Source: Ignavibacteria bacterium (lineage in GTDB: Bacteria; Bacteroidota; Ignavibacteria; Ch128b). Taken from it: a DNA stretch of 44,746 nucleotides. The translations under genes were made by a program, and so were the position numbers. Shown here piece after piece: positions 24,456-33,445 of this stretch; the first letter of the stretch is position 1; each line of letters starts with the position of its first letter. The notes under the pieces were generated by a model. That model worked only from the letters and a program-made list of their open reading frames with translations, had not been told where the DNA came from and made no database searches. Location of the stretch: contig VGVX01000014.1 of assembly GCA_016873845.1 (NCBI GenBank), positions 1 through 44,746 of the forward strand, in the 5' to 3' direction.

Positions 24456-25372
24456 GATAACCTCTGCGAATTGGATGGATCCGTGGATTGAGTACTATCT
24501 TTATCTTTCAGGAATTGCTCTTTGATTAGTTCCAACTTGGATTTTGTGTCAGCATCTAAAAGGGGATAAGTAAGTTCACATTTATCCAATTTTTGGACTA
24601 TTATTTCGCTGACTGCATAGCGGGAGAACCATTTTCTGTCTGATGGAATTATGTACCAAGGTGCGTAATCTTTACTCGTATAGGAAAATGCATCCTCGTA
24701 TGCCTTCATGTAGTCGTTCCAATATTTTCTTTCTTCAATATCTTTAAGTGAGAATTTCCAATTTTTTGTTTCTGAATCAATCCTTGAAATGAATCTTTCC
24801 ATTTGTTCTTCAATAGAAATGTTCAGGTAAAACTTCAAGATTATGACACCATTTTGGAACAAGTACTTTTCAAAGTCATTTATCTGTTTATATCTTTCAC
24901 GCCAGATGTTTTCGGTTATTAGCTTTTGAGGAATATTTTGTTTACGGATCAAATCATGGACCTGAACAATTACTACTTCTTCATAATGTGAACGGTTGAA
25001 TATTCCTATCCTACCACGTTCTGGAATTGCTTTGTGAATCCTCCAAAGATAATCATGGTCGAGTTCTTCTTTCGATGGTTCTTTAAAACTGAACACTTGA
25101 CATCCTTGCGGATTAACTCCCGACATTACATTTTTGATTATTCCATCTTTTCCAGATGCATCCATCCCCTGCAGTATTATCAGCAATGAGTATTGATTTT
25201 GTGCATAGAGTTTCGACTGGAGTCGGCTCAATTTTTTTCTATTGGTTTTTAAAAGAGATTTAACATCGACCTTACTTGTAAACTCACCAGTGAATTTTGG
25301 ATCGTATTTACTAAGGTCTACATTTTGACCTTCTCGCACTAAAAATTTTTCTGTATTAAATCCGTTTGTCAT
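24452..25372 (-). CDS. ppk2: PPK2-family polyphosphate:nucleotide phosphotransferase
   Basis: 306 residues. Walker A-like GMDASGKDG at 69-77 and the Walker B region IGIFNRSHYEEV at 122-132 are typical of PPK2. Further markers are SGVNPQGCQVFSFKEPS, HDYLWRIHKAIPERG and the C-terminal WYIIPSDRKWFSRYAVSEII. The N-terminal DLSKYDPKFTGEF segment and overall length match the PPK2 class that phosphorylates AMP and ADP using polyphosphate (class III-like). It makes nucleotide di- or triphosphates from polyphosphate in the cytoplasm. It is divergently oriented to the WYL regulator gene, from which it is separated by about 145 bp. Confidence 0.9.
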   Translation of the reverse strand: MTNGFNTEKFLVREGQNVDLSKYDPKFTGEFTSKVDVKSLLKTNRKKLSRLQSKLYAQNQYSLLIILQGMDASGKDGIIKNVMSGVNPQGCQVFSFKEPSKEELDHDYLWRIHKAIPERGRIGIFNRSHYEEVVIVQVHDLIRKQNIPQKLITENIWRERYKQINDFEKYLFQNGVIILKFYLNISIEEQMERFISRIDSETKNWKFSLKDIEERKYWNDYMKAYEDAFSYTSKDYAPWYIIPSDRKWFSRYAVSEIIVQKLDKCELTYPLLDADTKSKLELIKEQFLKDKDSTQSTDPSNSQRLS

Positions 25373-25465
25373 TTTTTATACCGTCTAAAATAATTTATTT
25401 CAATGTAATACATTTAACAATGTCTTTCAATCGAATTGGATATTTACGGTCGAATAATGTATTAA

Positions 25466-25500
25466 TTGTATACAAATCATTTTTTCTTTTAAGAATGATT
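25466..25500. promoter_or_regulatory. Paired inverted repeats upstream of WYL regulator
   Basis: TTGTATACAA (25466-25475) is a 10-bp perfect palindrome. Directly next to it AATCATT (25475-25481) and AATGATT (25494-25500) form a 7-bp inverted repeat with a 12-base loop. They lie 20-54 bp before the regulator start, in the gap shared with the divergent PPK2 unit. Autoregulatory operators are plausible. Confidence 0.35.
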
Positions 25501-25519
25501 TTGCATCTTATATGTGAAT

Positions 25520-26374
25520 ATGTCAGAATACAAAAAGAAAATTAAACGTCAATTGGAAATTATTGGATCCGCGATTTCAGGTGAAAATGTCTTCACAACT
25601 TTCGATTTAGCTGATAGGTTCGATGTCGAGGAGTTAACCATTAAGAGAGACTTACGAGAATTGCGATCTCAAGGAGTTGACATTCACTCTTCAAAAAACA
25701 AAGGTATTCGAATTCTCTCTACTATTTCAAATAGCAAATTAAAGGAATTAATACTTGAGTATATCAGTTTTTCTTACTCTGAGTCGTTTCATGATAAAGC
25801 GACCTCGCTGCTAATAAAGAAACATGGATTGAAATCACTGAACTTGATAATTCAGATACAGGATGCAATTGAAACTCATAAAATTTTATTGATTAGCTAT
25901 CATTCAAAAGCCGACGTACTTAAAAAAGATATTCGGATTAATCCAATTAGGATCTTTCAATCTGGCAACGATTGGCGGGTACTCGCTGAAAACAATGGAA
26001 TAATCAAACAGTATATTATATCTAAAATTGAATCCGTGCAAAAGACCTCACAAAGTTTTTCTCCAATTTCAGATGATGTAATTGATTCGATGTTTAAGTT
26101 TTCACTCAGAAGCTGGGTCGGAAAAGAGCATTATGATATTAAGATTCAATTTTCAAAGAAGTGGGCTGAATTCATAAAAGAACGTGAGTATATTGAAACG
26201 CAAAAAATAAAAGACTTCGGTGATGGTTCGATAATTTATGAAGCGACGGTAAATTCCCTTGCAGAAGCAGCAACTTGGATTATTTCATTCGGTGAAGGTG
26301 TAAAAGTGATATCACCAGTGTCATTGAAAAAGGAAGTAATCCGTTTGGCTAAAGAAGCCATTTCTAACTACTAA
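25520..26374 (+). CDS. WYL-domain transcriptional regulator
   Basis: 284 residues from the ATG at 25520; a GTG two codons earlier (25514) is an alternative start. Residues about 15-70 are a DeoR-like helix-turn-helix (TTFDLADRFDVEELTIKRDLRELRSQG). A WYL domain follows at about 118-180 (KILLISYHSK...IRINPIRIFQSGNDWRVLAEN), with W-R-V-L in place of the W-Y-L core. A WCX-type C-terminal domain ends the protein (EATVNSLAEAATWIISFGEGVKVI). WYL regulators often sense nucleic acid or nucleotide ligands and control stress or defence genes. Candidate operators are the inverted repeats before the gene and at 26399-26415. Confidence 0.88.
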   Translation: MSEYKKKIKRQLEIIGSAISGENVFTTFDLADRFDVEELTIKRDLRELRSQGVDIHSSKNKGIRILSTISNSKLKELILEYISFSYSESFHDKATSLLIKKHGLKSLNLIIQIQDAIETHKILLISYHSKADVLKKDIRINPIRIFQSGNDWRVLAENNGIIKQYIISKIESVQKTSQSFSPISDDVIDSMFKFSLRSWVGKEHYDIKIQFSKKWAEFIKEREYIETQKIKDFGDGSIIYEATVNSLAEAATWIISFGEGVKVISPVSLKKEVIRLAKEAISNY

Positions 26375-26398
26375 TCGGGCAAATCCATTATTAAAAAA

Positions 26399-26415
26399 GT
26401 ATCATTAAATGATAC
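26399..26415. promoter_or_regulatory. Inverted repeat GTATCAT-TAA-ATGATAC
   Basis: A perfect 7-3-7 inverted repeat lies 24 bp after the WYL regulator stop and 50 bp before the next gene. No T-run follows. It is a candidate operator for the upstream regulator controlling the downstream unknown gene. Confidence 0.45.
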
Positions 26416-26464
26416 CAATTTTCTTTCTCAGAAAATTATAATTGCATCAAAAAGGAGAAAGAAA

Positions 26465-27244
26465 ATGAGCAACCAAAATCTACTAAAGCTTATTGGCAGA
26501 AATAATAGAGCGATTCAGACAAAAGAAATTTTTGTACTGGGGACTCACTCACTGAATAATATAATTCAGTTTTTCAAAAAGAATGGTTTTGGAGTAATAA
26601 CTCTCCAAGGGATTGAAAATCCAAAAAATAAAATTCAAAAAATCGAAGTCAAAAAACTGGAGATTGAACTTCAACGGCTTGGTTTAAACTATGTTAAATT
26701 TCAAGGAAGGTGGATGATCAATTTTAAAGAGCCAATAAACACACGTGAAATATCATTTTTTATATTAAAGCCGGATTTGAAAACTATGGTATCACTTTCA
26801 AAACAGTTCCAACAAGGGACTTTTATCTTTTCTGAAAATGGAGAGCACAATCTTTACTATATGGATGGCTATAAAGTTATGCTCGAAAAAGATGAACATT
26901 TATACGGCGAAATAATAGAAGAGGCTTTTTTGTTGAAGTTTAAAGATTTCAAGTTCGTATTTGATACAACAATTGATTTCAATTTCCAATTCATTGACAG
27001 CAGGAGCCTCAAGTCTGGCGACACTGTTATTATTGAACGGTCAGATATTAATGAAGATGTGCATAATGTCGAAATAATTAGTATCGAAGACGTAAGACAA
27101 AATGCTCTGATAAACTTCACCAGGGAAAATGTTTATAATACAATCGAACCCAAGGTTTTTCATTTCGATGAGTTGAAGTATATGATAAAGCTGAACTTAA
27201 AGAATGAGCCGAATGGCCAATTCTTGATGGCACAGGCTGTTTAA
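26465..27244 (+). CDS. Unknown conserved-looking protein downstream of WYL regulator
   Basis: 259 residues with a strong ribosome binding site (AAGGAGAAAGAAA) before the ATG. I do not recognise the whole protein. Residues about 20-100 contain IIQFFKKNGFGVITLQGI, KIEVKKLEIELQRLGLNYVKFQGRWM and REISFFI. This is an order of a repeat-free alpha/beta unit, in which a short helix is followed by LGY-type sequence and a final SFF strand, faintly like DUF3293-type small proteins; this is a weak resemblance. The remainder is Asp/Glu- and Lys-rich with no membrane segment or signal, so the protein is cytoplasmic. Context suggests control by the WYL regulator. Confidence 0.7.
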   Translation: MSNQNLLKLIGRNNRAIQTKEIFVLGTHSLNNIIQFFKKNGFGVITLQGIENPKNKIQKIEVKKLEIELQRLGLNYVKFQGRWMINFKEPINTREISFFILKPDLKTMVSLSKQFQQGTFIFSENGEHNLYYMDGYKVMLEKDEHLYGEIIEEAFLLKFKDFKFVFDTTIDFNFQFIDSRSLKSGDTVIIERSDINEDVHNVEIISIEDVRQNALINFTRENVYNTIEPKVFHFDELKYMIKLNLKNEPNGQFLMAQAV

Positions 27245-27322
27245 TAGAAATTGATAATCCTTAAAAAATAACAAGTGGAGATTTGCAAAATTATTTTTAT
27301 ATTTTAGCCATTAGGAGCATAT

Positions 27323-28699
27323 ATGGCGAGTATAAAGAGAGGATTTATCCTCATTTGTGATGATGATATTAAAATAGCGAACTCGATTCAAGAAGAATTA
27401 TCAACTTCTGAATACGAATGTCACACCGTGAATGCCGGGGACGATGCAATTGAAAAATTGAAAGCATCTCCTTACGACATTTTACTGCTTGACCTTGACA
27501 TCCCGAGAGTTCCTGGAATAGAAGTTCTAAAATTTGCATCGTCTAATACCCCCTTCACTCAAGTAATAATGTTGACCGGTTCAGCAGACGTAAATACAGC
27601 CGTTCAATGTATGAAACTTGGGGCCTACGATTACATCAACAAACCATTTCGAATGGATGAATTGCTGCAAATCGTTGAAAAAAGCATTGAAAAGAAAAAT
27701 CTGCTTACTAATATTACTATTCTCTCGAAGGAAATTGAACAACGGCAAGGAATAAATATAATCGGAGAAAGCCCTACCATTAAACAATTGCTTGAAGTTG
27801 CCAGCAGAGCAGCAAATTCTGAGCTGCCAATCCTTATTCAAGGTGAAACTGGAACGGGAAAGGAATTATTAGCGAAATATATTCATTCTGTCAGTCCGCG
27901 AAACTCTAAACCAATCGTAACATTGAACTGTGCCTCCTTTCCAGACACGTTATTCGAAAGTGAATTATTCGGTCATGAAAAAGGTTCATTCACAGATGCA
28001 AAAAATACAAAACTTGGTCTTGTAGAAATTGCCAATGGCGGAAGTCTATTTTTGGATGAAATCGGCGAGCTTTCTCTTCAAATCCAACCTAAGCTTTTAA
28101 GATTTCTTGAAACAGGCGAATTTCGTCGTATTGGAAGTTTGAGTACTCGTAAATCGGATGTGAGAATAATTGCAGCAACAAATAAAAACCTCGAAGAAGA
28201 GGCGCAGGAGAAAAAATTTCGGCAGGACCTTCTGTTTAGATTGAATGTGATAACTTTGGTTGCCCCCCCCTTGCGTAATCGGAAAGATGATATAATTCCT
28301 CTCGCTAATTTTTTCTTAAAGCTGAAATCAAAATCTAAGTCTATAAAATTATTATCAGAGGAGGCTGAAAACTTTCTGTTAACACATCAATTTCCAGGCA
28401 ACATAAGAGAACTGGAACATTTAATTGAGCGCAGTCTAATCTTCAGTGATGGTGAAACAATTTTCCCAAAACACTTTAATTATAATTATCTGCCTGCTGC
28501 TGAAAGTAACGGTTCGACTATTAAAGAGAGTGAAATCTTTGATAAACCCCTTTCTGAATACTCATCGGAACAGATTGAAAAGATTCACATTGAAGCAGTA
28601 CTCAAGGAGAATAATTGGGATCGTGATAAATCAGCGAACAAGCTCGGAATCAGCAAGAAAACCTTATACTCAAAGATCAAAAAATATAATATTGAGTGA
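27323..28699 (+). CDS. NtrC-family sigma-54 response regulator
   Basis: 458 residues. A receiver domain at 1-125 has the phosphoacceptor Asp57 (ILLLDLDIP) and the acidic pair near residues 13-15. The AAA+ domain spans about 145-380 with Walker A GETGTGKE at 174-181. The sigma-54 contact loop reads GSFTDA at 221-226 instead of GAFTGA. A Fis-type helix-turn-helix ends the protein (NNWDRDKSANKLGISKKTLYSKIKKYNIE). The partner is probably the hybrid histidine kinase encoded 15 bp downstream. Proximity to the pilus operon suggests control of pilus or surface genes, but no sigma-54 promoter with clear GG/GC spacing was found near them by eye. Confidence 0.92.
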   Translation: MASIKRGFILICDDDIKIANSIQEELSTSEYECHTVNAGDDAIEKLKASPYDILLLDLDIPRVPGIEVLKFASSNTPFTQVIMLTGSADVNTAVQCMKLGAYDYINKPFRMDELLQIVEKSIEKKNLLTNITILSKEIEQRQGINIIGESPTIKQLLEVASRAANSELPILIQGETGTGKELLAKYIHSVSPRNSKPIVTLNCASFPDTLFESELFGHEKGSFTDAKNTKLGLVEIANGGSLFLDEIGELSLQIQPKLLRFLETGEFRRIGSLSTRKSDVRIIAATNKNLEEEAQEKKFRQDLLFRLNVITLVAPPLRNRKDDIIPLANFFLKLKSKSKSIKLLSEEAENFLLTHQFPGNIRELEHLIERSLIFSDGETIFPKHFNYNYLPAAESNGSTIKESEIFDKPLSEYSSEQIEKIHIEAVLKENNWDRDKSANKLGISKKTLYSKIKKYNIE

Positions 28700-28714
28700 G
28701 CATAAAGGAAAAAC

Positions 28715-31096
28715 TTGAACCTAAATAGTAAATTTTTCCCCGACCTAATAAAAACATTTTCTTCCGCAGGTTTTGGTATTTGCATTGTCGACACAAAATT
28801 CAATATTAAATGGGCTAATGATGTTCTTACATTTTGGTACGGTAAAGATTACATAGAAAACCACACCTATCATAAAACGATAAACAATTCTGATTCCGCC
28901 GAAATTTGTACGCCTTATCGTGCCTTCAAGGATAATAAAATTATTTCCGAAGAAGAATATGATCCCAACAATAATCGATGGTTCTTGGCTACTGCATATC
29001 CAACTAAGGACGAAAACACATCTGAACATATAGCCATTGTACTTCTTGAAGAAATTACTGAGAGAAAATCTGTCCTCGAAAAATATCTTTCGCAATTAGA
29101 TATGCTTGATAATGTTGAGGATGCTATTTATACAACTGATTTCAATAACCGTATTCTTTTCTGGAACAAAGGAGCTGAAAAGATCTATGGCAGGAAGTCA
29201 AATGAAGTAATTGACAAGATTATAAATAAAGATTTTAATTTATTCCCGGAGCCGGATACCGAAGTAATACTACAAATGACCAAGGAACTGGAAGTTTATC
29301 GAACTTATTATTTTTTGCGCGAAGAATATAAAGCGGACGGTTCGGTCATGTGGGTTGAAGGGAATGTTTCTTTGCTGAGTGATATTACTGATACACCTCT
29401 GGGTTTAATTTATATTTCAAGAGACATTACCACGCGAAGAAATTCAGAAAAATTAAATCATTTAAATGCACGGCTTCAAAGAGATTTAAGAGAAATTTCT
29501 TCATTATTACTGAGTGGAGCCGAGCTCCATACTCTCGAAAAAGAAATTCTATCAAGGTGCGTAAATCTTACAGAAAGTAATATTGGAATACTTGCCAATG
29601 TAAGCGATGAAGTAGTAGATATTTCTTCATCTTATTCTCATTTAGAACAATCTGATAAATTGGATGTAACTACACATCTTCAAAAAATATATGAATGGAT
29701 TACATTAAACAGCTCGAGTTTCATTTCCGACAAGGAAGACGATAAGGAGATATCACTTGCAATTAAGAGAATATTAAAATCGAAGGATATCATTGTTTCG
29801 CCCATTACAGTCAAAAAAGAAATTATTGGTTTGATTTTAATAGCAAGTTCGAAATTTGAATTTTTCAAAAACACTATAGATGCTTTGAACTCATTCATTT
29901 CGATTTATTTGTTCGTACTTAATCACTTTGATAGAAAAAGATTTCAAGAGACATTAGAAGATAAATTAAGACAAACTCAAAAATTTGAAACTGCTACAGC
30001 ACTTTTAAGCGGGGTTGTTCACGATTTTAATAACATTCTTACAGGAATCCGCGGCGCTATCGGTCTTCTAAAGCATAAAACTATCGACGAAAAAAATATC
30101 GAATACATTAATAGTATCGATTCTTTGTTAGACCGAGGCACAACTCTATCTAAAAATCTTTTAAATGTCGGAAAACCAACTCCGCCAGAGAAGAGTGTTT
30201 TCACTGCGGAAAAAATAATTGAAGAAGTAACTCACTTTATCAAACAAATTCTTCCAGCTAGAATTCAACTTGAAGTTTCCCTTTCAGAAAATCTCCCGAA
30301 GCTCGAAGCCGATTATTCGCAATTGCATCAAGTTTTAGTAAATATTGTATTGAATTCCAGGGATGCTATTTCAGATACTGGTAAAATCTCAATTAACGCA
30401 GATATAAAAAGTTTTTCCCAAAACGATTACAATCAAAATGCTAACATAAAAGTCGGTAGATTCTTAGGCATATCAATCTCAGATTCAGGATCCGGAATTA
30501 CGAAAGAGCACTTGAAAAAAATATTCGATCCTTATTTTACGACCAAAGATAGCTCGAAAGGAACTGGACTTGGATTATTCGTTGCTTATAATATAATCAA
30601 TTCGCACGGCGGTTTTGTAATTGTTGAGAGTGAGCTTAATGAAGGGACAACTTTTAATATTTATCTTCCTTATAAAGCAAGTTCTTTAGAAGCTTCCGCG
30701 GTAAAAAACTCAAGAAATGCGACTCACTCAGGCACGATCCTTCTCGCTGACGATGAGAACACCATAAGGACTCTTCTTTCTGAAATGTTGAGATTGCAAG
30801 GGTATAAGGTTTTAGAAGCTAGTTCGGGAGCTGAAGCAATCCATTTATTCTTAGCTGAACAAGAAAAAATAGATCTTGCAATCCTGGATTATCACTTAGA
30901 TGATATGAATGGCTTTGATGTTTTACAATCAATTGGTGAAGTGAATAAACTGTTTCCAATATTTATAGCTACTGGTGTTACGGAAGAAAATATTATTGTT
31001 AACTTAAAATCAATTGGTGTAACGAGGATAATTGAGAAACCCTACGAATTTGAGAACTTATTGGATTTAATTGATGCAACTCTTACCGGCGAGTAG
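28715..31096 (+). CDS. Hybrid histidine kinase with PAS, GAF-like and receiver domains
   Basis: 793 residues, starting at TTG (28715) four bases after AAAGGAA. No transmembrane helix is evident, so it is a soluble sensor. Two PAS domains (about 5-120 and 125-245, with DITTRRNSEK at the end of the second), then a GAF-like region (about 260-410). The dimerisation segment has His436 in VVHDFNNILTGI. The ATPase domain carries NIVLNSRDAI (N box), DSGSGI (G1), FDPYFTTK (F) and GTGLGL (G2). The C-terminal receiver domain has Asp725 in AILDYHLDD. It probably phosphorylates the preceding sigma-54 regulator and possibly the receivers encoded convergently, whose gene ends 3 bp away. Confidence 0.93.
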   Translation: MNLNSKFFPDLIKTFSSAGFGICIVDTKFNIKWANDVLTFWYGKDYIENHTYHKTINNSDSAEICTPYRAFKDNKIISEEEYDPNNNRWFLATAYPTKDENTSEHIAIVLLEEITERKSVLEKYLSQLDMLDNVEDAIYTTDFNNRILFWNKGAEKIYGRKSNEVIDKIINKDFNLFPEPDTEVILQMTKELEVYRTYYFLREEYKADGSVMWVEGNVSLLSDITDTPLGLIYISRDITTRRNSEKLNHLNARLQRDLREISSLLLSGAELHTLEKEILSRCVNLTESNIGILANVSDEVVDISSSYSHLEQSDKLDVTTHLQKIYEWITLNSSSFISDKEDDKEISLAIKRILKSKDIIVSPITVKKEIIGLILIASSKFEFFKNTIDALNSFISIYLFVLNHFDRKRFQETLEDKLRQTQKFETATALLSGVVHDFNNILTGIRGAIGLLKHKTIDEKNIEYINSIDSLLDRGTTLSKNLLNVGKPTPPEKSVFTAEKIIEEVTHFIKQILPARIQLEVSLSENLPKLEADYSQLHQVLVNIVLNSRDAISDTGKISINADIKSFSQNDYNQNANIKVGRFLGISISDSGSGITKEHLKKIFDPYFTTKDSSKGTGLGLFVAYNIINSHGGFVIVESELNEGTTFNIYLPYKASSLEASAVKNSRNATHSGTILLADDENTIRTLLSEMLRLQGYKVLEASSGAEAIHLFLAEQEKIDLAILDYHLDDMNGFDVLQSIGEVNKLFPIFIATGVTEENIIVNLKSIGVTRIIEKPYEFENLLDLIDATLTGE

Positions 31097-31099
31097 AAC

Positions 31100-31798
31100 C
31101 TAGCTGCTTGTCTTTTTTGTCAAATCGTTAAAATCTATCATTTTTATTTCTCTGTCGTAAGCTGAAAGTGCAGGATTTTTTAAGGCATTTAATTTATTCA
31201 AAATTGAAGTTATGGTTGTTATACCTTCGTCAATTAAAGCAACTTTTTCTTCTAACACTTTTTTGCTCAAATCTTTTTTGTTCAATTCGCGTTTTACTGC
31301 ATTTAGTGCGAGTGACATTAAAGTAAGCGGCTGCTTAATTTCGTGATTAGCAGTAACTACCGTAGCTTCATAGATTTGATATTTTTCATTACGAATGGCT
31401 CTTTGCTGATATTCAGCAAATCTAATTGCTGAATTAATGCGTGCAATTAATTCAACTTTATCGAATGGCTTTTTTATATAGTCGAAAGCACCAACTTTCA
31501 AGCCCTCTTCCACATCTTTCGCATCAACTTTTGCAGTTACTAAAATAATTGGAATTAATGCTGTACTGGTATCTTTTGAAAGCTGCCGGCAAACCTCGAA
31601 TCCATCCATTACTGGCATCATGATGTCAAGAAGTATTAAATCTGGTTTTTCGCCTTTTGCTTTTTCAATTCCATCCTTTCCTGAAAAAGCTGTCAGCACG
31701 AGAAAATTCTCATGCTGCAATCTTGATTGAAGATAATAAACGTTATCAGGACGATCATCGATTACGAGAATTTTATATTGTTCGGATTGAGTTATCAT
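31100..31798 (-). CDS. Receiver domain fused to a lone HisKA-like helical domain
   Basis: 232 residues. Residues 1-125 are a receiver with the acidic pair DD14-15, phosphoacceptor Asp58 (LILLDIMMP), and Lys in YIKKPF. From about 135 the protein is helical, with a histidine motif at 152 in ANHEIKQPLTLMSLAL, the pattern of the histidine kinase H box (H-E-x-x-x-P). The ATPase domain that normally follows is absent, since the protein ends about 80 residues later. It could act as a histidine-phosphotransfer unit or dimerise with the kinase. It is the last gene of the pilus operon, overlapping the upstream single receiver by one base. Confidence 0.85.
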   Translation of the reverse strand: MITQSEQYKILVIDDRPDNVYYLQSRLQHENFLVLTAFSGKDGIEKAKGEKPDLILLDIMMPVMDGFEVCRQLSKDTSTALIPIILVTAKVDAKDVEEGLKVGAFDYIKKPFDKVELIARINSAIRFAEYQQRAIRNEKYQIYEATVVTANHEIKQPLTLMSLALNAVKRELNKKDLSKKVLEEKVALIDEGITTITSILNKLNALKNPALSAYDREIKMIDFNDLTKKTSS

Positions 31799-32169
31799 TA
31801 TTGTGAATGTAAAACTTTCCTTATAGTGATTAGCAGTTCATCAAGATCATAAGGTTTGCTTAAGAAATCCGTTGCCCCCAACCGACGAGATTCCATTGCA
31901 TCTTCAACATCTGCGTAACCAGTCAGGACAATTACTTTACCAGGATACCCACGCTTGTTTAATTCCTTAAGAACATCGATACCGTTTACATTCGGCATTC
32001 GGAGGTCTAAAAGTATTAATTCAAAAAATTCATTTTGGAGCCGTTCAAGCGCCTCTGCTCCATCGTTTGCTACTTGGGTATCATATCCTACAGAAGTTAA
32101 TTCTTCTTTGAGGATAGTTGTCATTTTTATATCGTCATCGACTACTAGGATTGTTTCTAAAGCATTCAC
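31798..32169 (-). CDS. Single-domain response regulator (CheY/PilG-like)
   Basis: 123 residues, just a receiver domain: acidic residues at 11-13 (VVDDDIKM), Asp55 in LILLDLRMP, Thr in VLTGYAD, and Lys105 in FLSKPYDLDEL. There is no output domain, so it should work by protein contact, as CheY or PilG/PilH do. It lies 13 bp after the secretin gene and overlaps the next gene, so it belongs to the pilus operon. Control of pilus extension or retraction ATPases is a reasonable inference. Confidence 0.9.
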   Translation of the reverse strand: MNALETILVVDDDIKMTTILKEELTSVGYDTQVANDGAEALERLQNEFFELILLDLRMPNVNGIDVLKELNKRGYPGKVIVLTGYADVEDAMESRRLGATDFLSKPYDLDELLITIRKVLHSQ

Positions 32170-32182
32170 TATAACTTACCTT

Positions 32183-33445
32183 TTATTTTTCGTCAATTGG
32201 CGTCATTTGATGAATCTTAAAGTCTTTATTATACTGATCACGTCTTTCTTGGATCAGATTTTTGTCCTGTTTTTTTTCTGCAAACCGTTCTTCGAGAGTT
32301 GGGTTTAATTTCGCTTTAAGTAAGATTATCAATTCCTTTTTGGCTGACACTTTTGAATCGAATCCAGCTAAATATCTTATACCAAACACCCACCATGGTA
32401 AATCTTTCAGTATTGGAATACCATTCCTTTCAACCTTATCTTCTGTTATATACAAACCGCCAATAATAGTCTCTTCTCCATCAATTAAAATTACATTGGT
32501 AGAAGCTTTCGTTTTTTTGATCTCAGTAGTGATCTGGCCTGGTATTGCAGAGCTTCTCTCAGCATCAAGATCGATTAAAATGTAATTCTTCCCATCTTCC
32601 TCAAATACGTATGGAGTGACCCTAATAATCGTACCAGTATTATAAAATCTTTCAACAGTATTACCTGCAAAGTCTTTTTCACGGGTTGAGAAATCTGCAC
32701 CTACTTGAATCTCTCCCTTCATCCGATCTCTCACAGAGATTTGCGGCGATGCGATAATTTCACCCATCTGATTCTGCTCGAAGAAGTTAAACATCGCAGT
32801 TGCCTTACCAAACATTCCTAATACGTCATTTGACTCAGTACTTACACCCAAGTTAAAAGTTTTCTCCTGTTGAGCTGTACCAGTAGTTGTTGATGTACCT
32901 CCGGTAGGATCCAATAAAGTTGGATCAACTTTACCTAACTCTCCTCCGAAATGAAACTTATTATTTTTACTGGAGAGCAGCCACTTCCAATTCATTCCCA
33001 CATCTTTTGACTTCTGCACATCAAGCTCAAAAAATACTGCTGAGATACTCACTTCCCTAGTGGACATATCTACACCTTTCATCTCCTCAGGCATAGTGAG
33101 CAATCCAGCTTTTTTTGGAAGAATTTTAAAATATTCCGGCGTCTCGGCAAATTCCAATCCCTTATATTTAAGAATCAGCAGCAAAGCTCTGTACCAATTC
33201 ATTGAGACTATGTCAATTCCGATTGGCTCAATAATTTCTTCACTAAGAACAATAATCTTACTCATGTACTGCTTACTTAATTTGCTGAGCATTTGCATTG
33301 CCTGATTAAACGGAAGAGATCCGGATAACGACACTATCTCTTCAGGAGCATTTGACACAATAGTTCGAATTTCTCTTTGACTTTGAGCAGGAGCCATCGA
33401 AGTAGTTAAAAAGAGAACGGCAAAAAAGTAAATAAATGTTCTCAT
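32183..33445 (-). CDS. Short type IV pilus / type II secretion secretin (PilQ/GspD-like)
   Basis: 420 residues with a signal peptide (MRTFIYFFAVLFLTTSMAPA). Residues about 25-110 form a short N-domain (SLPFNQAMQMLSKLSKQYMSKIIV, STN-like). From about 125 the secretin core follows: VSISAVFFELD, GEIIASPQISVRDRMKGEIQVG, TGTIIRVTPYVFEEDGKNYILIDLD and the late KKELIILLKAKL. It should form the outer-membrane pore for the pilus. Compared with PilQ (about 600-700) it is short and lacks AMIN and extra N domains. It is encoded after the PilO-PilP fusion, overlapping by 4 bp. The charged C-terminal tail (about 40 residues) may dock to a partner. Confidence 0.85.
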   Translation of the reverse strand: MRTFIYFFAVLFLTTSMAPAQSQREIRTIVSNAPEEIVSLSGSLPFNQAMQMLSKLSKQYMSKIIVLSEEIIEPIGIDIVSMNWYRALLLILKYKGLEFAETPEYFKILPKKAGLLTMPEEMKGVDMSTREVSISAVFFELDVQKSKDVGMNWKWLLSSKNNKFHFGGELGKVDPTLLDPTGGTSTTTGTAQQEKTFNLGVSTESNDVLGMFGKATAMFNFFEQNQMGEIIASPQISVRDRMKGEIQVGADFSTREKDFAGNTVERFYNTGTIIRVTPYVFEEDGKNYILIDLDAERSSAIPGQITTEIKKTKASTNVILIDGEETIIGGLYITEDKVERNGIPILKDLPWWVFGIRYLAGFDSKVSAKKELIILLKAKLNPTLEERFAEKKQDKNLIQERRDQYNKDFKIHQMTPIDEK

